A stretch of DNA of 64,000 nucleotides from Prorocentrum cordatum (GCA_963575745.1 CAUYUJ010022074.1:7501-71500); one strand, 5' to 3'. Numbered from the stretch's first letter, positions 1 through 10,578 are shown. Program-made: numbers and translations. Notes: a model not told the origin generated them from the sequence alone.

Positions 1-56
1 TGTTCCTCATTTAGAGTTAGTCGCACCACTTTTCCGTCATACTCGCACATACATTA

Positions 57-780
57 TGCGGATGTTTCAAGCGAGGCGCTGGCTTCATCACTCCCGAGGG
101 GGGCGGCAAAAAGGGGGTATGGCACTCGCCCGTTCGCGCGAGTTTTGTGGGGAAGTATCCGGCGGTTTGCCTGGTTGCGTGTCCGACATCCTTTGCTCTC
201 GGAAGGGTTTCGGAGGATGTCTCAAGCGAGGCGCTGGTTTTTGCATTCCCAAGGGGGGCGGCAAGGGTATATGACATTTGCCCGTTCGCGCCAGTTGTGT
301 GGGGACCTCTCAGGCGGTTTGCTTGTTTGCGTGTCCAACACCCTTTGCTTTCGGACGGTTTGCTGGGGATGTTTCAGGCGAGGCGTTGGTCTCATCACTC
401 CCAAGGAGGGCGGCAGAGGGGGGTATGCCACTCGCCCGTTCGTGCAAGTGGTGTGGGGGCATCTCAGGCGGTTTGCCTGTTTGCGTGTCCAACTTCCTTT
501 GCCTTCGGAAGGGTGTCTGAGGATGTCTCATGCGATGTGCTTTTTTTGGCACTCCTAGGGGGGCGGCAGAAGGGAGTATGACACTCGCCCATTCGCGCAA
601 GTGTTGTGTGGACCTCTGAGGCGGTTTGCCTGTTTGCGTGTCCAACACCCTTTGCAATTCGGACGGGTGTCTGAGGATGTTTCATGCGAGGCGCTGGTTT
701 TGGTACTCCCAAGTGTGGCGGCAGGGGGGTATTACATTCGCCCGTTCGCGTCTGTGTTGTGTGGACCCCTCAGGCGGCGT
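57..780. repeat. 153-bp tandem array
   Basis: The motif GGCGGTTTGC recurs at 161, 313, 467, 620 and (decayed) 773, a period of 152-154 bp, giving about 4.7 copies. Each unit also carries GGATGT(T/C)TCAAGCGAGGCG, a C/GACTCGCCCGTTCG box and an AGGGGGGCGGCA box. Copies differ by scattered substitutions. Overlapping open frames are by-products of the repeat. Related, more diverged units lie at 49645-50075 and short pieces at 4544-4690 (reverse strand) and 45635-45845. Confidence 0.9.
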
Positions 781-1175
781 CGCCAGTGGTGTTTTTTTTT
801 TTGTTTCTGCCGCCGTAGTAGTGCTTGTGGCGCTGGTCGTGATCGTATTGCGGCGCTGCGAGTAGTTTGCATCGTGTTGGTGCTTGTGACGATCGTCGCA
901 GTCACGAGCGTAGCGCTGATGGTAGCAGTCGTGGTGAAGCTGCTGGCGGCGCTGCTGCTGGTTGCTGCCGTGGCGGTGCCTGTGGTACTGGTCGTGGTCG
1001 TAGGCATGTTGGTGGTGGTCGCCCTCGTAGTGGTACTGCTGAAGCTGTTGCAGTAGGGTACTGGGAGGACTTAGTGGGCTTGCTGGGACTGCTCCTCCCA
1101 AGCACTTGCAGTAGGGTACTTGGGAGGTACTGCACCTCCCAAGCCTCGTAGTGGTACTGCTGAAGCTGCTGCCTG
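781..1175. repeat. degenerate GTG/CTG trinucleotide tract with a short duplication
   Basis: The stretch is dominated by imperfect GTG, CTG and TCG triplets that read open in several frames, as expected of low complexity. A 20-30 bp segment around GTAGTGGTACTGCTGAAGCT occurs at about 1028 and 1147, and GTAGGGTACT(T)GGGAGG occurs at about 1053 and 1112. Nothing suggests a gene. Confidence 0.6.
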
Positions 1176-1461
1176 GTGCCGGACTTAGGCTGGGAGGCCG
1201 CCGCCGCCGCCTGCTGGGCCCGACCCAGACGCGGCGGCGACCGGAGGGCGCAGGCGTCGAGGCCGGCAGGGGCCGACTGCATGGAGTGGCGCCTCGTGCA
1301 GAGCGACAGCGAGGCCTTCGGCAGCCACATCGACCACCAGCCGATCCTGCACGACGCCAGGGAAGACTAAAGCGACGCGAGGATCGGGACAACATCGGAT
1401 CGGGATAGCTCGAAATCTCTGAGAATCGGCGGGTTTGGAGGATGTATTGGGCGCCGCGGCC

Positions 1462-1502
1462 GCTCCAGAGCGTTCTGGAACGCTCTGAGAGCGCTCTGGA
1501 GC
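1462..1502. repeat. 41-bp palindrome, dispersed hairpin
   Basis: Perfect 11-bp arms (GCTCCAGAGCG and its complement) enclose a second nested palindrome centred on TTCTGGAA. A diverged copy lies at 18925-18962. The function is unknown. Confidence 0.7.
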
Positions 1503-1639
1503 GATTTATCCCGATCCTAGAGACCTCCATCTGGAGAAAGTCGGCGAACTACGAGGACGGCGACAGCTTGGCAGGAGGAGGGGGCAGCGCCGCTTCGCCA
1601 CGCAGGGCAGGCGGTGAGACTGGAGCCTCAACGCCACCG

Positions 1640-3000
1640 TCGTGAGCGGAGGCCAGTGGACCCGCCAGCGCAGGAGAGAGGCTGGCTACCTCGTGCAGCC
1701 CACCTGCCCCCGATGCGAGGCCGCGCCAGAGTCACTGGCGCGCCGCATCTGAGAGTATGCACAGCATTCAGATGAGCATTCAGAACTCAGACAGTCCAGT
1801 TCGCTCGTAGGTCAAGCCCTCGCGGGCCTAGACGCCGACCCAGCGCCCTGGCTCCGCGGCCTGCCCCCGGGCACCTCACGGTCCCGCAGTTCTCAGAAGA
1901 TCCCTCGGGGACCTGGTGGCGTCTCTCGGGGCTGGAGCGCGTGGCGACTTATCGGGGGCAGGACGGTCGGGTTACTGCGTTCGGGGACGGGTCGGTGCGA
2001 CGCTGCGGAGCGGCTGTCGCCACTGTCAGCTGGTGCCTTTCGAGTGGTCAGCGAAGCCAAGGAGCCATCTTGGTCAGACCTTTGACGGGCTCCCTCCAGT
2101 CGGTCCTGCGGGCCGAGGCCCTGGCTCTTGCCATGGCCCTCGAGGGCGCGACGGGTGCTTTGTTGCTTGTCGCCGACCACCAGGCCCTCCTGAGGGCCTG
2201 GCCGCGGCGCCCCCGCGAAATCACGGGCGGTCCCAACGAGGACCTGTGTCACAGAATCGGACAGGCCCTGCAAACCAGGTGGAACGGCGAGGTCGAGCTA
2301 GAGTGGGCCCCTTCGCATACAGAGTTGGAGACCGAGAGGCCGGTCACCCCCAGGGGCTGCTTCATGGCTTGAGGCAACGCTGTTGCGGACGCGGGGGCGG
2401 GCATCGGGGCGGAGTTGTCGTGGGCGATGGGGTTCGTGCACGAGGCGGCGCACGGCGACCTCTGGGATGCGACTGCGGCCCCGGTGAGGGGTCGCGCGCG
2501 CCTTGCTCTTCAGCTGCCCCTCGAAGTCGATGCCGAGCGAGCCGAGGGAGTCGAGCGAGGAGCCTGGGCCCCACGACCGACGGCGAGGCGGGAAGCCATC
2601 GCCCGATCTGCGCACACGTTGAGAGTGGTCGGTGCGAAGTGGCAGAGTAGCGTGTGTCTCCAGCTCACCCACTCCTCATCCCTCCTCGAGTTCTGTGCTA
2701 CCTGGTGCGTGCCTCCCCCAGCGCCGACTGCGGTGGAGGCGAGGGCCCCTGGAGTGACAGCGCAGGAGGAGTGGCAACCGTGGGTAGTCGAGGCCGTCCA
2801 CGAGTCCCACCGCATGGGACGGTAGGGGGCCTACTCCTCACACTTCTGCCGCAAGTGTGGCCGATGTGCGACAGTTGATCTCAGACACCTCCGCAAGCCG
2901 TGTCCTGGTAGCAGGCCCAAGGGCCGCGAGAACCTGGCCAGGATCGCCAAGGGCGTCTACCCAAGGCGGGAGGGGGGACCCCAAAGCGGTCTGCGAGGCG
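1640..3000 (+). pseudogene. retrotransposon C-terminal relic: Zn motif, RNase H domain, Cys-rich tail
   Basis: Three conserved pieces lie in order. At 1690-1765 a CPRC motif is followed by a region matching the H-x-W-x-C half of an element-type zinc finger, here broken by TGA at 1750-1752. At 1911-2410 there is an RNase H fold: DGS near 1992, an AEALALA helix near 2112, an AD-x-Q site near 2167, and WAPSH near 2308 followed by GNAVADAGA at 2373. At 2826-2985 a tail with FCRKCG and a KPCPG box resembles dinoflagellate retroelement C-termini. The copy is dead: the frame changes near 1868 in a C/G run, and TGA (2370-2372) and TAG (2823-2825) interrupt an otherwise continuous frame. No reverse transcriptase core remains upstream, so this looks 5'-truncated, most likely a non-LTR element. 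The assignment as RNase H is good; the element family is inferred. Confidence 0.75.
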
Positions 3001-3354
3001 GTGCGCCAGGAAGAGGAGCAGGAGATAGCTCAAGCTTTTCAGGACAGCTTCGAGATGCTTGGCGAGGAGGGCCCCTTTCCCCGCGGCCCCGGGGAGGTGT
3101 CAGGCTCTGGGGAGCCTGCTTCTTCGGTCGGTCCGATCCCAGGCCCAGGGGCCGCCAGCATCAGCGCTTTTGACGGTGAGCCTCGGGCCGCACCCCAGGA
3201 CCCTGAGGAGGAGGCGGCCGATTGGCTCCTACGGGGGAGGATTGTCCCCGTAGTTCGGAGTTCCCCTGCAGCGTCGATCGTTGGCGTCAGCTCTCGGTCG
3301 GGGTTTCTCAGGGTGAACTTGGGGCGGAACCGCCCTCTTAGAATCCTCTGCTCA

Positions 3355-3510
3355 AATCCTCCTCTTCCTCCGCCTCCTCCTCCTCCGCCTCTTCCTCCTC
3401 CTCCTCCTCCTCCTCCTCCTCCTCCTCCTCCTCCTCCTCCTCCTCCCACTCCTCCACCTCCTCCTCCTCCCCCCTACCTCCCCCCCTCCCGCCCTCCCTC
3501 CGCGTCTTTA
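3355..3510. repeat. (TCC)n homopyrimidine tract
   Basis: About 150 bp of nearly uninterrupted TCC triplets with C-rich ends. It directly follows the retroelement relic. Proline-, serine- or glutamate-rich translations across it are artefacts of the triplet repeat. Confidence 0.9.
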
Positions 3511-3644
3511 TGGCGTGTGTAACCAAGTCCCACGGATATTAATTCCACAGGGATAATAAAGTTCTGAGTCGCGGGGGGATTATACATGTTGCCTACCAGA
3601 GGCCAGCATATGGGAGGAGAAAGAGATGCTGTTAAGAGGACCGA

Positions 3645-3790
3645 ACGCCGAGGATCGAGGATCGAGAATCGAAGTCCGAGGATCGAGGATCGAGATCCCA
3701 GAGTCGAGGATCGAGGTCCGAGGATCGACGGCGGCGAGGTCCGAGGATCGAGGTCCGAGGGTCGAAAATCGAAGATCGAGGATCGAGGTC
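3645..3790. repeat. GATCGAGG-type heptamer/octamer minisatellite
   Basis: Degenerate tandem copies of (A/G)GGATCGAG and GGTCCGAGG fill this stretch. The reverse-complement form (CCTCGATC) makes up large parts of 22590-22860 and 23190-23800, so the same short unit has expanded at separate sites in opposite orientation. Confidence 0.8.
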
Positions 3791-4520
3791 CAGGGTGCCA
3801 GGGGGAGAAGGAGGAAGACAGAGAGAGACAGAGACAGAAATATACAGGTACTTAGAGAGAGAGAGAGAAGTAGAGAAAGATAGACAGACAGAAGGAGAGA
3901 GGAGGAGGAAGAGGAGGAGGAGGAGAAACGCCAAAGCTCCAAACCTATTACATTTACTTTGTAACCAAACAATGGAGATTCAGATGTTCATATGCTGGTG
4001 TAGGGTAGCTCACGTGCCTCAGTTTTCGTGGATAGTAAACCACAGCGATAAAAACGTTCAGGGTGCCAGGGGGAGAAGGAGGAAGACAGATAGAGACAGA
4101 GACAGACAGATACATATAGTCCGACAGAGAGAGAGAGAGAGAGAGAAGTAGAGAAATATAGATAGACAGACAGAAGGAGAGAGAAAGAGAGAGGAGGAGG
4201 AGGAGGAGGAGGAGGAGGAGGAGGAGGAGGAGGAAAAAGCCAAAACTCCAAACCTACGAACTTTAATCTAATTTGCAAACAAACAATGGAAATTCAGATT
4301 TTCATCTGCTCGTGTAGGGTGCCTCATGTGCCTCGGTTTCCATGGATAGTAAACCACAGCGATAAACAAAACAAAAAAAAGTCCAGGGGGCCAGGGGGAG
4401 AAGGAGAAAGACAGAGAGAGAGAGAGAGAAAGACAGAGACAAAGAGAGGGAGAGAGAGGAACAAAAAAAAAAAGCGAGAGAAGAAGAGGAGGAGGAGGAA
4501 GAGGAGGAGCAGGAGGAGGA
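3789..4520. repeat. three tandem copies of a 268-325 bp unit
   Basis: CAGGGTGCCAGGGGGAGAAG begins copies at 3791 and 4059, and a slightly changed version starts at 4384. Each unit runs through GACAGAGA-type purine repeats and a GGA block, then a unique-looking stretch with AAACAATGGA and CCACAGCGATAAA. The unique part is well conserved between copies, while the GA/GGA blocks change length. Confidence 0.85.
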
Positions 4521-4539
4521 AGTCTCTCATCGACAAGTC

Positions 4540-4690
4540 TATCGCTTCGCTTGAGACATCCTCGATGAATTGTTGGTTCCGCTTGAGACACCCTTGAAAA
4601 ACTGATCGTTTCGCTTGAGGCTGGCTCCCAAAATTGTTGGTTTCGCTTGAGACATCCTCGAAAACGTCTTCGCTTCGCTTGATGTTGCTA
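4540..4690. repeat. ~40-bp tandem repeat (CGCTTGAGACATCCTCG)
   Basis: TTCGCTTGAGACATCCTCG or close variants recur four to five times. It is the reverse complement of the GGATGTCTCAAGCGA box in the 153-bp array at 57-780, so both belong to one dispersed family. Confidence 0.75.
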
Positions 4691-4829
4691 TTTCAACATA
4701 AGAAGGAAGTTGACCTCGATGGTGAACTTCGCAGTGATAAAAAAGTTCGGCCCCCGCTCCCCACGCCCCTGACCAAACTCTTCTTGGCCGTGGATAATCA
4801 ACTCTAGCGTGGAAAGGGTGGGGTCCTTT

Positions 4830-4998
4830 TTTATCATCGGCACAGGGTTATCCCTCCCCTCCCGGCGACCCCCAGCCACCGGCGGCGGCGACAGCTGCCG
4901 CTCCGCTTCCGCCGCTGGCCTCCGCAGCACCGCGGCCGGGGCCGCCCTCGCCGCGGCTGGCGCACAGGCCCACCGACGCGGGGCGCCGCCGTCGCCGC

Positions 4999-5069
<71 letters not shown>

Positions 5070-5090
5070 TTTCGTCGCCCCCGACCCGAC
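4830..5090. repeat. GC-rich GCC/GTC triplet tract
   Basis: Imperfect GCC/CGG triplets give way at 4995-5080 to an almost pure GTC run. All six frames are open through it, which is a composition effect. Confidence 0.75.
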
Positions 5091-5925
5091 GGGGAAAACG
5101 AGACTGTTTTTGGTCACCCTCTGACGCGTAACGGTCGTTACCTTTATGGTTTTTGCCAGGTTTGGCTCTCGAGGGGGGGCTTTGAGGCGATTCCGAGAGC
5201 GCTTAGATCCGCCTCGGAGCGGTTTTGGGGGGCCTCTCTTGGAGTACACCGACACCCATACTGACCACTTTCGGTTCTCTGGAGCCCTCTTGGAGACCAT
5301 ATTGGAGCATCGGTGGGCCCCCCACCACCCCCCACCACCCCGTGTAACGGTAACGATCGTGCGCAGGGAGACGAGGGGGGGCTCAACCCCCCACACATGC
5401 TTGTGCCTTCGCGCAAACTTTGGCGATCGCAGCGCACCCTCGCCCCGACGTGCCCCACCCCGCCCAAGCGTCACCGTGACGTGGCCCCCCTCCCCCCCTG
5501 GGATAACGGCCACCGTACCAGAAATCAGACACACTTGTTTTACCGTCCAACGAAGCCCAGTGGCAAAGGAGGACACAGCGGAGGAGGAGGAAGAGGAGGA
5601 GGGGGAGGAGGAAACCGGAGGAAGCACCACAGCCCCCGCGGACAGTCGGGAACCTAGAAATCATACACGCAAAACAATACCCCGCAGTCCGTCGACGACG
5701 TCGACGTCGACGTCGACATCATGGTCGTGAACAAATCGCGGTCTTACAGAAAAACGGCGGCCGTGCTTGTTGCAAGCGAGTGTCGCCAGGCTTTGGGATC
5801 GTGAAACAGTTTCAACAACTGCTCGGGATGAGAAGCCGGTCCTGGGGAAGAGGTCCAGACCTTGAGGGGGGGCGAGCTGCGAAACAAGTCACGAGGCGGG
5901 GGGCATGCGTATATTTATTGTTACA
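5091..5925. other. non-repetitive GC-rich spacer, no gene recognised
   Basis: Open frames overlap on both strands but none shows a recognisable domain. Near 5160-5310 there are short CTCTTGGAG-like repeats that resemble the 54950-55480 minisatellite, and near 5820 the string GGGATGAGAAGCCGGTCC recurs (as CAGGATGAGAAGCCGGTCC) at about 61552. Confidence 0.4.
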
Positions 5926-5934
5926 TAGTACATG

Positions 5935-5963
5935 CAGGTATACACATACAGACAGACAAACAT

Positions 5964-5994
<31 letters not shown>

Positions 5995-6486
5995 GGCAGG
6001 CAGACAGACAGGCAGGCAGGCAGGCAGGCAGACAGACAGACATACGCACACACATCCATACATGCATTTGTGCATGCATGCATGCATGCATACGTGCATA
6101 TATGTAGATCAACATACATGCATGCATACCTACATACACACATTCATAAATGCCTGCATGCATGCATGAACACATACATACATACCTATACATACATACC
6201 TATACATACATACCTATACCTACATGCATGCATGCATACATACATGCAAGCATACACACACGCATACATACACACATACATACATCTGCACGTCCGTACA
6301 TACATACATACATGCCTACATAGCTACACGTGTATATCTACCTACGTGCATGTACACATGCATATAGGCAAACATGTATGCATACATGCATGCATATGCA
6401 CTTATTTAGGCATGTAGACATATGTAGATGTACATGTGTAGATATACATATATATATGTGTATATTCATAACTATATATATAGTTA

Positions 6487-6520
<34 letters not shown>
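5935..6520. repeat. run of tetranucleotide and dinucleotide microsatellites
   Basis: In order: (CAGA)n with (CAGG)n at about 5950-6040, (CATG)n/(CATA)n at 6055-6420, and (TA)n at 6430-6518. Long Thr/Gln/Arg or His/Thr/Tyr translations across it are artefacts. Confidence 0.95.
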
Positions 6521-6523
<3 letters not shown>

Positions 6524-6525
<2 letters not shown>

Positions 6526-6598
6526 GCGGGGGGGGGGGCGACCGGTCATTCATTGTCCCTGGGTGCGTGGCTGAAGTGGGGATCCGTGGTGGAGACTG
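6524..6598 (-). repeat. 75-bp conserved flank of CAA/TTG-bearing element, copy 1
   Basis: Read on the minus strand, this matches 8551-8625 and 9661-9735: a CAGAACCTCGCTTCAGCCACG-type core followed by AATGACCGTTCGG and a CCCCCTCACTCTGA end. In all three places the same side abuts a CAA/TTG triplet array. Confidence 0.8.
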
Positions 6599-6599
6599 C

Positions 6600-6630
<31 letters not shown>

Positions 6631-6638
6631 GGTGCTGG

Positions 6639-6696
<58 letters not shown>

Positions 6697-6720
6697 GCTG
6701 TTGTTGTTGTTGTTGTTGTA
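6599..6720. repeat. (TTG)n microsatellite
   Basis: About 40 TTG triplets with a few GCTGG interruptions; left outer segment of the palindromic composite element. Confidence 0.95.
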
Positions 6721-6721
6721 G

Positions 6722-7322
6722 TCCCCCCTGCGACCAACCCGCGACCCACCCCGCGACCCACCCCGCGACCCACCCCGAGGCCCACCCCGCGACGCACCCT
6801 GCGACCCAGCCCGCGACACACCCGTGACCCACCCGCGATCCACCCCGTGACCCGCCCGCGACCCACCCCCGCGACCCACCCCGCGACCCACCCCGCGACC
6901 CACCCGCGACCCACCCCGCGACACACCCCTCCACACCCCGCGACCCTCCCGCGACCCACCCCGCGACCCACCCCGCGACCCACCCGCGACCCACCCGCGA
7001 CCCACCCGCGACCCACCCCGCGACCCGCCCGCGACCCACCCCACCCACCCGCGACCCACCCGCGACCCACCCGCGACCCACCCGCGACCCACCCCGCGAC
7101 CCGCGACCCCCGACCCAATCCCGCGACCCGACCCCTCCCCACCCGCGACCCACCCCGCGACCCACCCGCGACCCACCCGCGCGACCCTCCACCCCGCGAC
7201 CCACCCGCGACCCACCCCGCGAACCCCCGCGACCCACTTGCGACCCACCCGCGACCCATGCGCGACCCACCCGCGACCCATCCGCGACCCGGCCCGCGAC
7301 CCACCCGCGACCCACCCCGCGA
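6722..7322. repeat. CGCGACCCACCC minisatellite
   Basis: About 600 bp of 10-12 bp units (CGCGACCCACC with CCCGCGACC variants). The reverse-complement array lies at 7641-7815 and again at 8680-8870, so opposite orientations flank the palindrome centre at about 7480. Confidence 0.95.
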
Positions 7323-7334
7323 GATCCACCCACT

Positions 7335-7640
7335 GTGCTTTAACGAGGTAACGGAAAAATCGGCGCCTGCGGCGGGCTCACTGCATACTTTGTCAAAGTT
7401 TGGCGCCTGCGGCGGGCTTCTTCAGAGCCTGACGACGTCCTCGCCGCCCCCTCACTCTTATCCGCAACTGCGGGGTGCGACGTATGCATACACGTAGCCC
7501 CCCGTCGTTGCGGATATGAGTGATGGGGGCGGAAGGGACGTTGGCAGTTTGCAAGGCTCTGAAGAAACCCGCCGCAGGCGCCAAATTTTTACAAGCTGTG
7601 CAACGAGCCCGCCGCAGGTGCCGATTCTTTCGTCAAGGTA
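7335..7640. repeat. core of a large imperfect palindrome, centre ~7480
   Basis: The inner arms read CGCCCCCTCACTCTTATCCG (7442-) and its complement (to about 7530) around a 15-20 nt loop holding GTATGCATAC. Outer arms continue as TTTGGCGCCTGCGGCGGGCT at 7399 against its complement near 7570-7590, with a second GGCGCCTGCGGCGGGCTC box at 7361 mirrored near 7603-7622. With the flanking minisatellites and triplet arrays the symmetry runs from about 6600 to 7900. Confidence 0.85.
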
Positions 7641-7910
7641 ATGTTGGTGGGTCGCAAATTGGGTCGCAGGTGGGTCGCGGGTCGGTCGCGGGCGGGTCGT
7701 GGGGGGTGGTCGCGGGTGGGTCGCGGGGTGAGTCGCGGGTGGGTCCAGGGTAGGTCGCGGGGTGGGTCGTGGGTGGGGCGTGGGTGAGTCGCGTACTGGG
7801 TCGCGGGTGGGAAGACCACAATTAACAACAAACAACAAACAACAACAACCAACAATCACAACAACACCAATAACAACAATACGACCAACAACAATAATAA
7901 TAACAGTAAT
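7641..7910. repeat. GTGGGTCGCGG minisatellite followed by (CAA)n-rich tract
   Basis: 7641-7815 is the mirror image of 6722-7322 but shorter, and 7820-7905 carries imperfect ACAACA triplets mirroring the TTG array at 6599-6720. Together these complete the right arm of the palindromic element. Confidence 0.85.
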
Positions 7911-7934
7911 TATACCGGAAATAACCCCAAGCAT

Positions 7935-8240
7935 AATCGTTTTAGGGTTATGGGGCTTTAGGGCTATGAGGCTATAGGGCTATAAGGTTCTGGGGCTGTA
8001 GGGCAATAGGGCTATAGATAGGGCTATAGGACTATAGGGCTATAGGGCTATAGGCGCATCCGGATATCATATTATATGGCTATAAGGCTATAGAGATAGG
8101 GTTACAGGGCTATAGGGCTATAGGGCTACAGGGCTACAGGGCTATAGGGCTATAGGGCTATAGGGCTACAGGGCTACAGGGCTATAGGGCTATAGGGCTT
8201 CAGGGCTATAAGGCTGTAGGGCAATAGGGCTACCGGGCAC
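7935..8240. repeat. 8-bp minisatellite GGGCTATA/GGGCTACA
   Basis: More than 25 imperfect tandem copies. The left end carries TTTTAGGGTTATGGGG and CTTTAGGGC, which resemble TTTAGGG telomere repeats. A GGGCACCC run follows at 8225-8280. Confidence 0.9.
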
Positions 8241-8365
8241 CCGCGCACCCGGGCACCCCTGGGCACCCCCGGGCACCCAGGCGTGCAGCAAAAATCGCCG
8301 ACAAACCTAACCTAATCATATGAATCCACTAGGACCCCTACAGAGGCAAGCTCTGATTGGAGAAC

Positions 8366-8550
<185 letters not shown>

Positions 8551-8870
8551 CAATTCGCACCGCAGAACCTCGCTTCAGCCACGCGCCCAGGGACAGTGAA
8601 TGACTGTTCGGCCCCCTCACTCTGACAAGTTATACAAAGAGCGCGCCGCAGGCGCCGTTTTTTCCGTTAAAGCAATGTTGGTGGGTCGCGAGGTAGGTCG
8701 CCAGTGGGTCGTTGGTGGGTCACAGGTGGGCCGCGGGTGGGTCGCAGGGTGGGTCGCGGGTGGGTCGCGGGTGGGTCGCGGGTGGGTCGCGGGTGGGTCG
8801 TGGATGGATCGCGGGTGGGTCGCGGGTGGGTCGCGGGTCGTTCGCGGGGTGGGTCACGGGCCGGATCGGA
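8551..8870 (+). repeat. composite element, partial copy 2 (75-bp flank, GCCGCAGGCGCC box, GTGGGTCGCGG array)
   Basis: The 75-bp flank (8551-8625) is followed by GCGCCGCAGGCGCCG near 8641, a TTAAAGCAATGTTGGTGGG junction near 8666, then about 190 bp of GTGGGTCGCGG units. The order equals one arm of the 6.5-7.9 kb palindrome, so this is a half copy in the right-arm orientation. Confidence 0.8.
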
Positions 8871-8879
8871 AGGGGGGAC

Positions 8880-9575
8880 GACGACAACATAATTGAACGA
8901 CAACAACGTCAATCATTTTAAGAGTGTTCGCTCCTATTTTCTCACGTGCCATCCGATACGTATAGCCCGAACCCTCGGTACCCGCCCTCTTCGTCTTGGA
9001 TCGTACCCCCTTGGGGGTATATCTTCCTTACATGCCACGTTCGTTTAGTGCAGCCCCTAAAACAGGGGAAGAGAGGACGGGTGGAAGGGGGAGGGACAAG
9101 GATAGAACACGAGGGAAATTAGCTGGATGGGAGCAAGGATCAGAAAGCAATTGCAGACCCATAGCGGGCGGGTCGGGAAGGCAGGACCAGGCGACCAGGT
9201 CGAGCAGGCGGGTTGCTGAAGCGTGCGTTCCGCATAATCGAGAGGAAGTTTTGAGCGATAGCGCGGTTCCCAAGTAAATCGTCACAAAGGCCAAGGTGAG
9301 ATAGCGAGATTTCTAAACAAATGATGATGAGGTCCAGCGCGAGAGCGCGATTCGTCGATCACTTGTTGGGAAGTATCAGGCGGGGGCCGCAGTTTGTTGT
9401 AACTCGGGGGCCGGGGGCGCAGTTTGACGCTCAAGAGTTTCCGTGGTAAAGCAGGGTGCGAGCTCGGCAGGGGCACTTGAATTGCAAAACATGTGATATG
9501 CACCGGGCGAGGGGATCAACAATAATTATTCCCCAAGAGTGCGAACTCAACAAAACAACAACAGCAACACCATCA
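8880..9575. other. spacer, no gene recognised
   Basis: Mostly single-copy sequence. A GTACCCCCTTGGGGGTA palindrome sits near 9004-9020 and resembles the GGTACCCCCTGGG boxes at 51350 and 52225. Near 9366 GGGAAGTATCAGGCGGG echoes the 153-bp family. No open frame looks coding. Confidence 0.4.
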
Positions 9576-9584
9576 ATACTTACA

Positions 9585-9589
9585 ACAAC

Positions 9590-9631
<42 letters not shown>

Positions 9632-9735
9632 TCAAACAACACACACCAAACAACAACACCAATCCGCAGCGCAGAACCTCTTTTCAGCCACGCGCCCAGC
9701 AACAGTTAATGACCGTTCGGCCCCCTCACTCTGAC
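9585..9735 (+). repeat. (CAA)n plus 75-bp flank, composite element copy 3
   Basis: CAA triplets (9591-9660) are followed by the third copy of the 75-bp flank (9661-9735), with small changes from copy 2. The GTGGGTCG array is missing; (TA)n and (GA)n dinucleotides follow at 9741-9776. Confidence 0.8.
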
Positions 9736-9944
9736 AGTTTTATATACATATATATATATATAGAGAGAGAGAGAGCAGATAAGGAGAGAAAGGTTCGAGG
9801 TCTTCGGGCGTTTTCGTCGGTTCGCGGCGGCTTTCCAGACTCGGGCTGCCTTTCGGCAGCTGCTCCTCGCCGAGAGCGTCCCGGGGGTGCTCGGCTCATC
9901 CCGAACAGCCGCCAGAGCCCAAAGGTGTAACCCGCAGGCCGTCC

Positions 9945-9948
9945 GACG

Positions 9949-10003
<55 letters not shown>

Positions 10004-10165
10004 CGCCGCTCGGCGTGACGGCGGGCAGCGTCGGCGTCGGCGTCGGCTGCTGGTGGCTGGCGGCCGCGACAGACGACGACGGCGGCATCGTCGACGTCGA
10101 CATCGCCGACGCCGACGTCGACGGCGGCAGCGTCGGCAGAGCAGCGGCCGCGGCCGAAGTGCAGA
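9945..10165. repeat. (GAC)n and GTCGAC-rich triplet tract
   Basis: A pure GAC run (9950-10000) leads into imperfect GTCGGC/GACGGC triplets. No gene support. Confidence 0.85.
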
Positions 10166-10359
10166 GGACACGCCAGCGGCTTTGAGAGCGCGTCCGCACT
10201 ATTTTTTTCGGCGGCGAGCCAGGGGGGGAAATGAGAAGGAGAAGGCCCAGCCCCCGCGCCTCCTGAGAAGTTGTTGTTGTGGTCTTCGGGGAAGGCGTGG
10301 GCAACTCCTCAGAAGGCCGGGGACTTCCGAACCTTCTGAGCAGACCCGCCGCTTCCCAC

Positions 10360-10578
10360 TTGGAGGAGGAGGAGGAGGAGGAGGAGGAGGAGGCGGAGGA
10401 GGAGGAGGAGGAGGAGGGGGGGAGGAGGAGGAGGAGGAGGGGAGAGAGGAGGAGGAGGAGGAGGAGGAGAGGGAGGAGGAGGCGGAGAAAAGGAGGAGGA
10501 GGAGGAGGAGGAGGAGGAGAAAGGGAGGAGAAAGGGAGGAGGAGGAGGAAGAGGAGGAGGAGGAGGAGGAGGAGGCTG
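10360..10578. repeat. (GGA)n homopurine tract
   Basis: Over 200 bp of GGA triplets with few interruptions. Glu/Arg/Gly translations on one strand and Ser/Pro/Leu on the other are artefacts. Confidence 0.95.

Noticed and set aside
5780-6420. Long frames rich in Thr/Gln/Arg/His across 5780-6420
   Set aside because: They are translations of CAGA, CAGG and CATA tetranucleotide repeats, open on both strands; no coding evidence.
5935-6520. CRISPR-like direct repeats
   Set aside because: They are simple microsatellites without unique spacers; the genome is eukaryotic.
6338-7497. Several 250-330 codon frames (Gly/Arg/Val or Pro/Thr/Arg repeats)
   Set aside because: They come from the CGCGACCCACC minisatellite, whose unit lacks stop codons; all frames are alike in quality.
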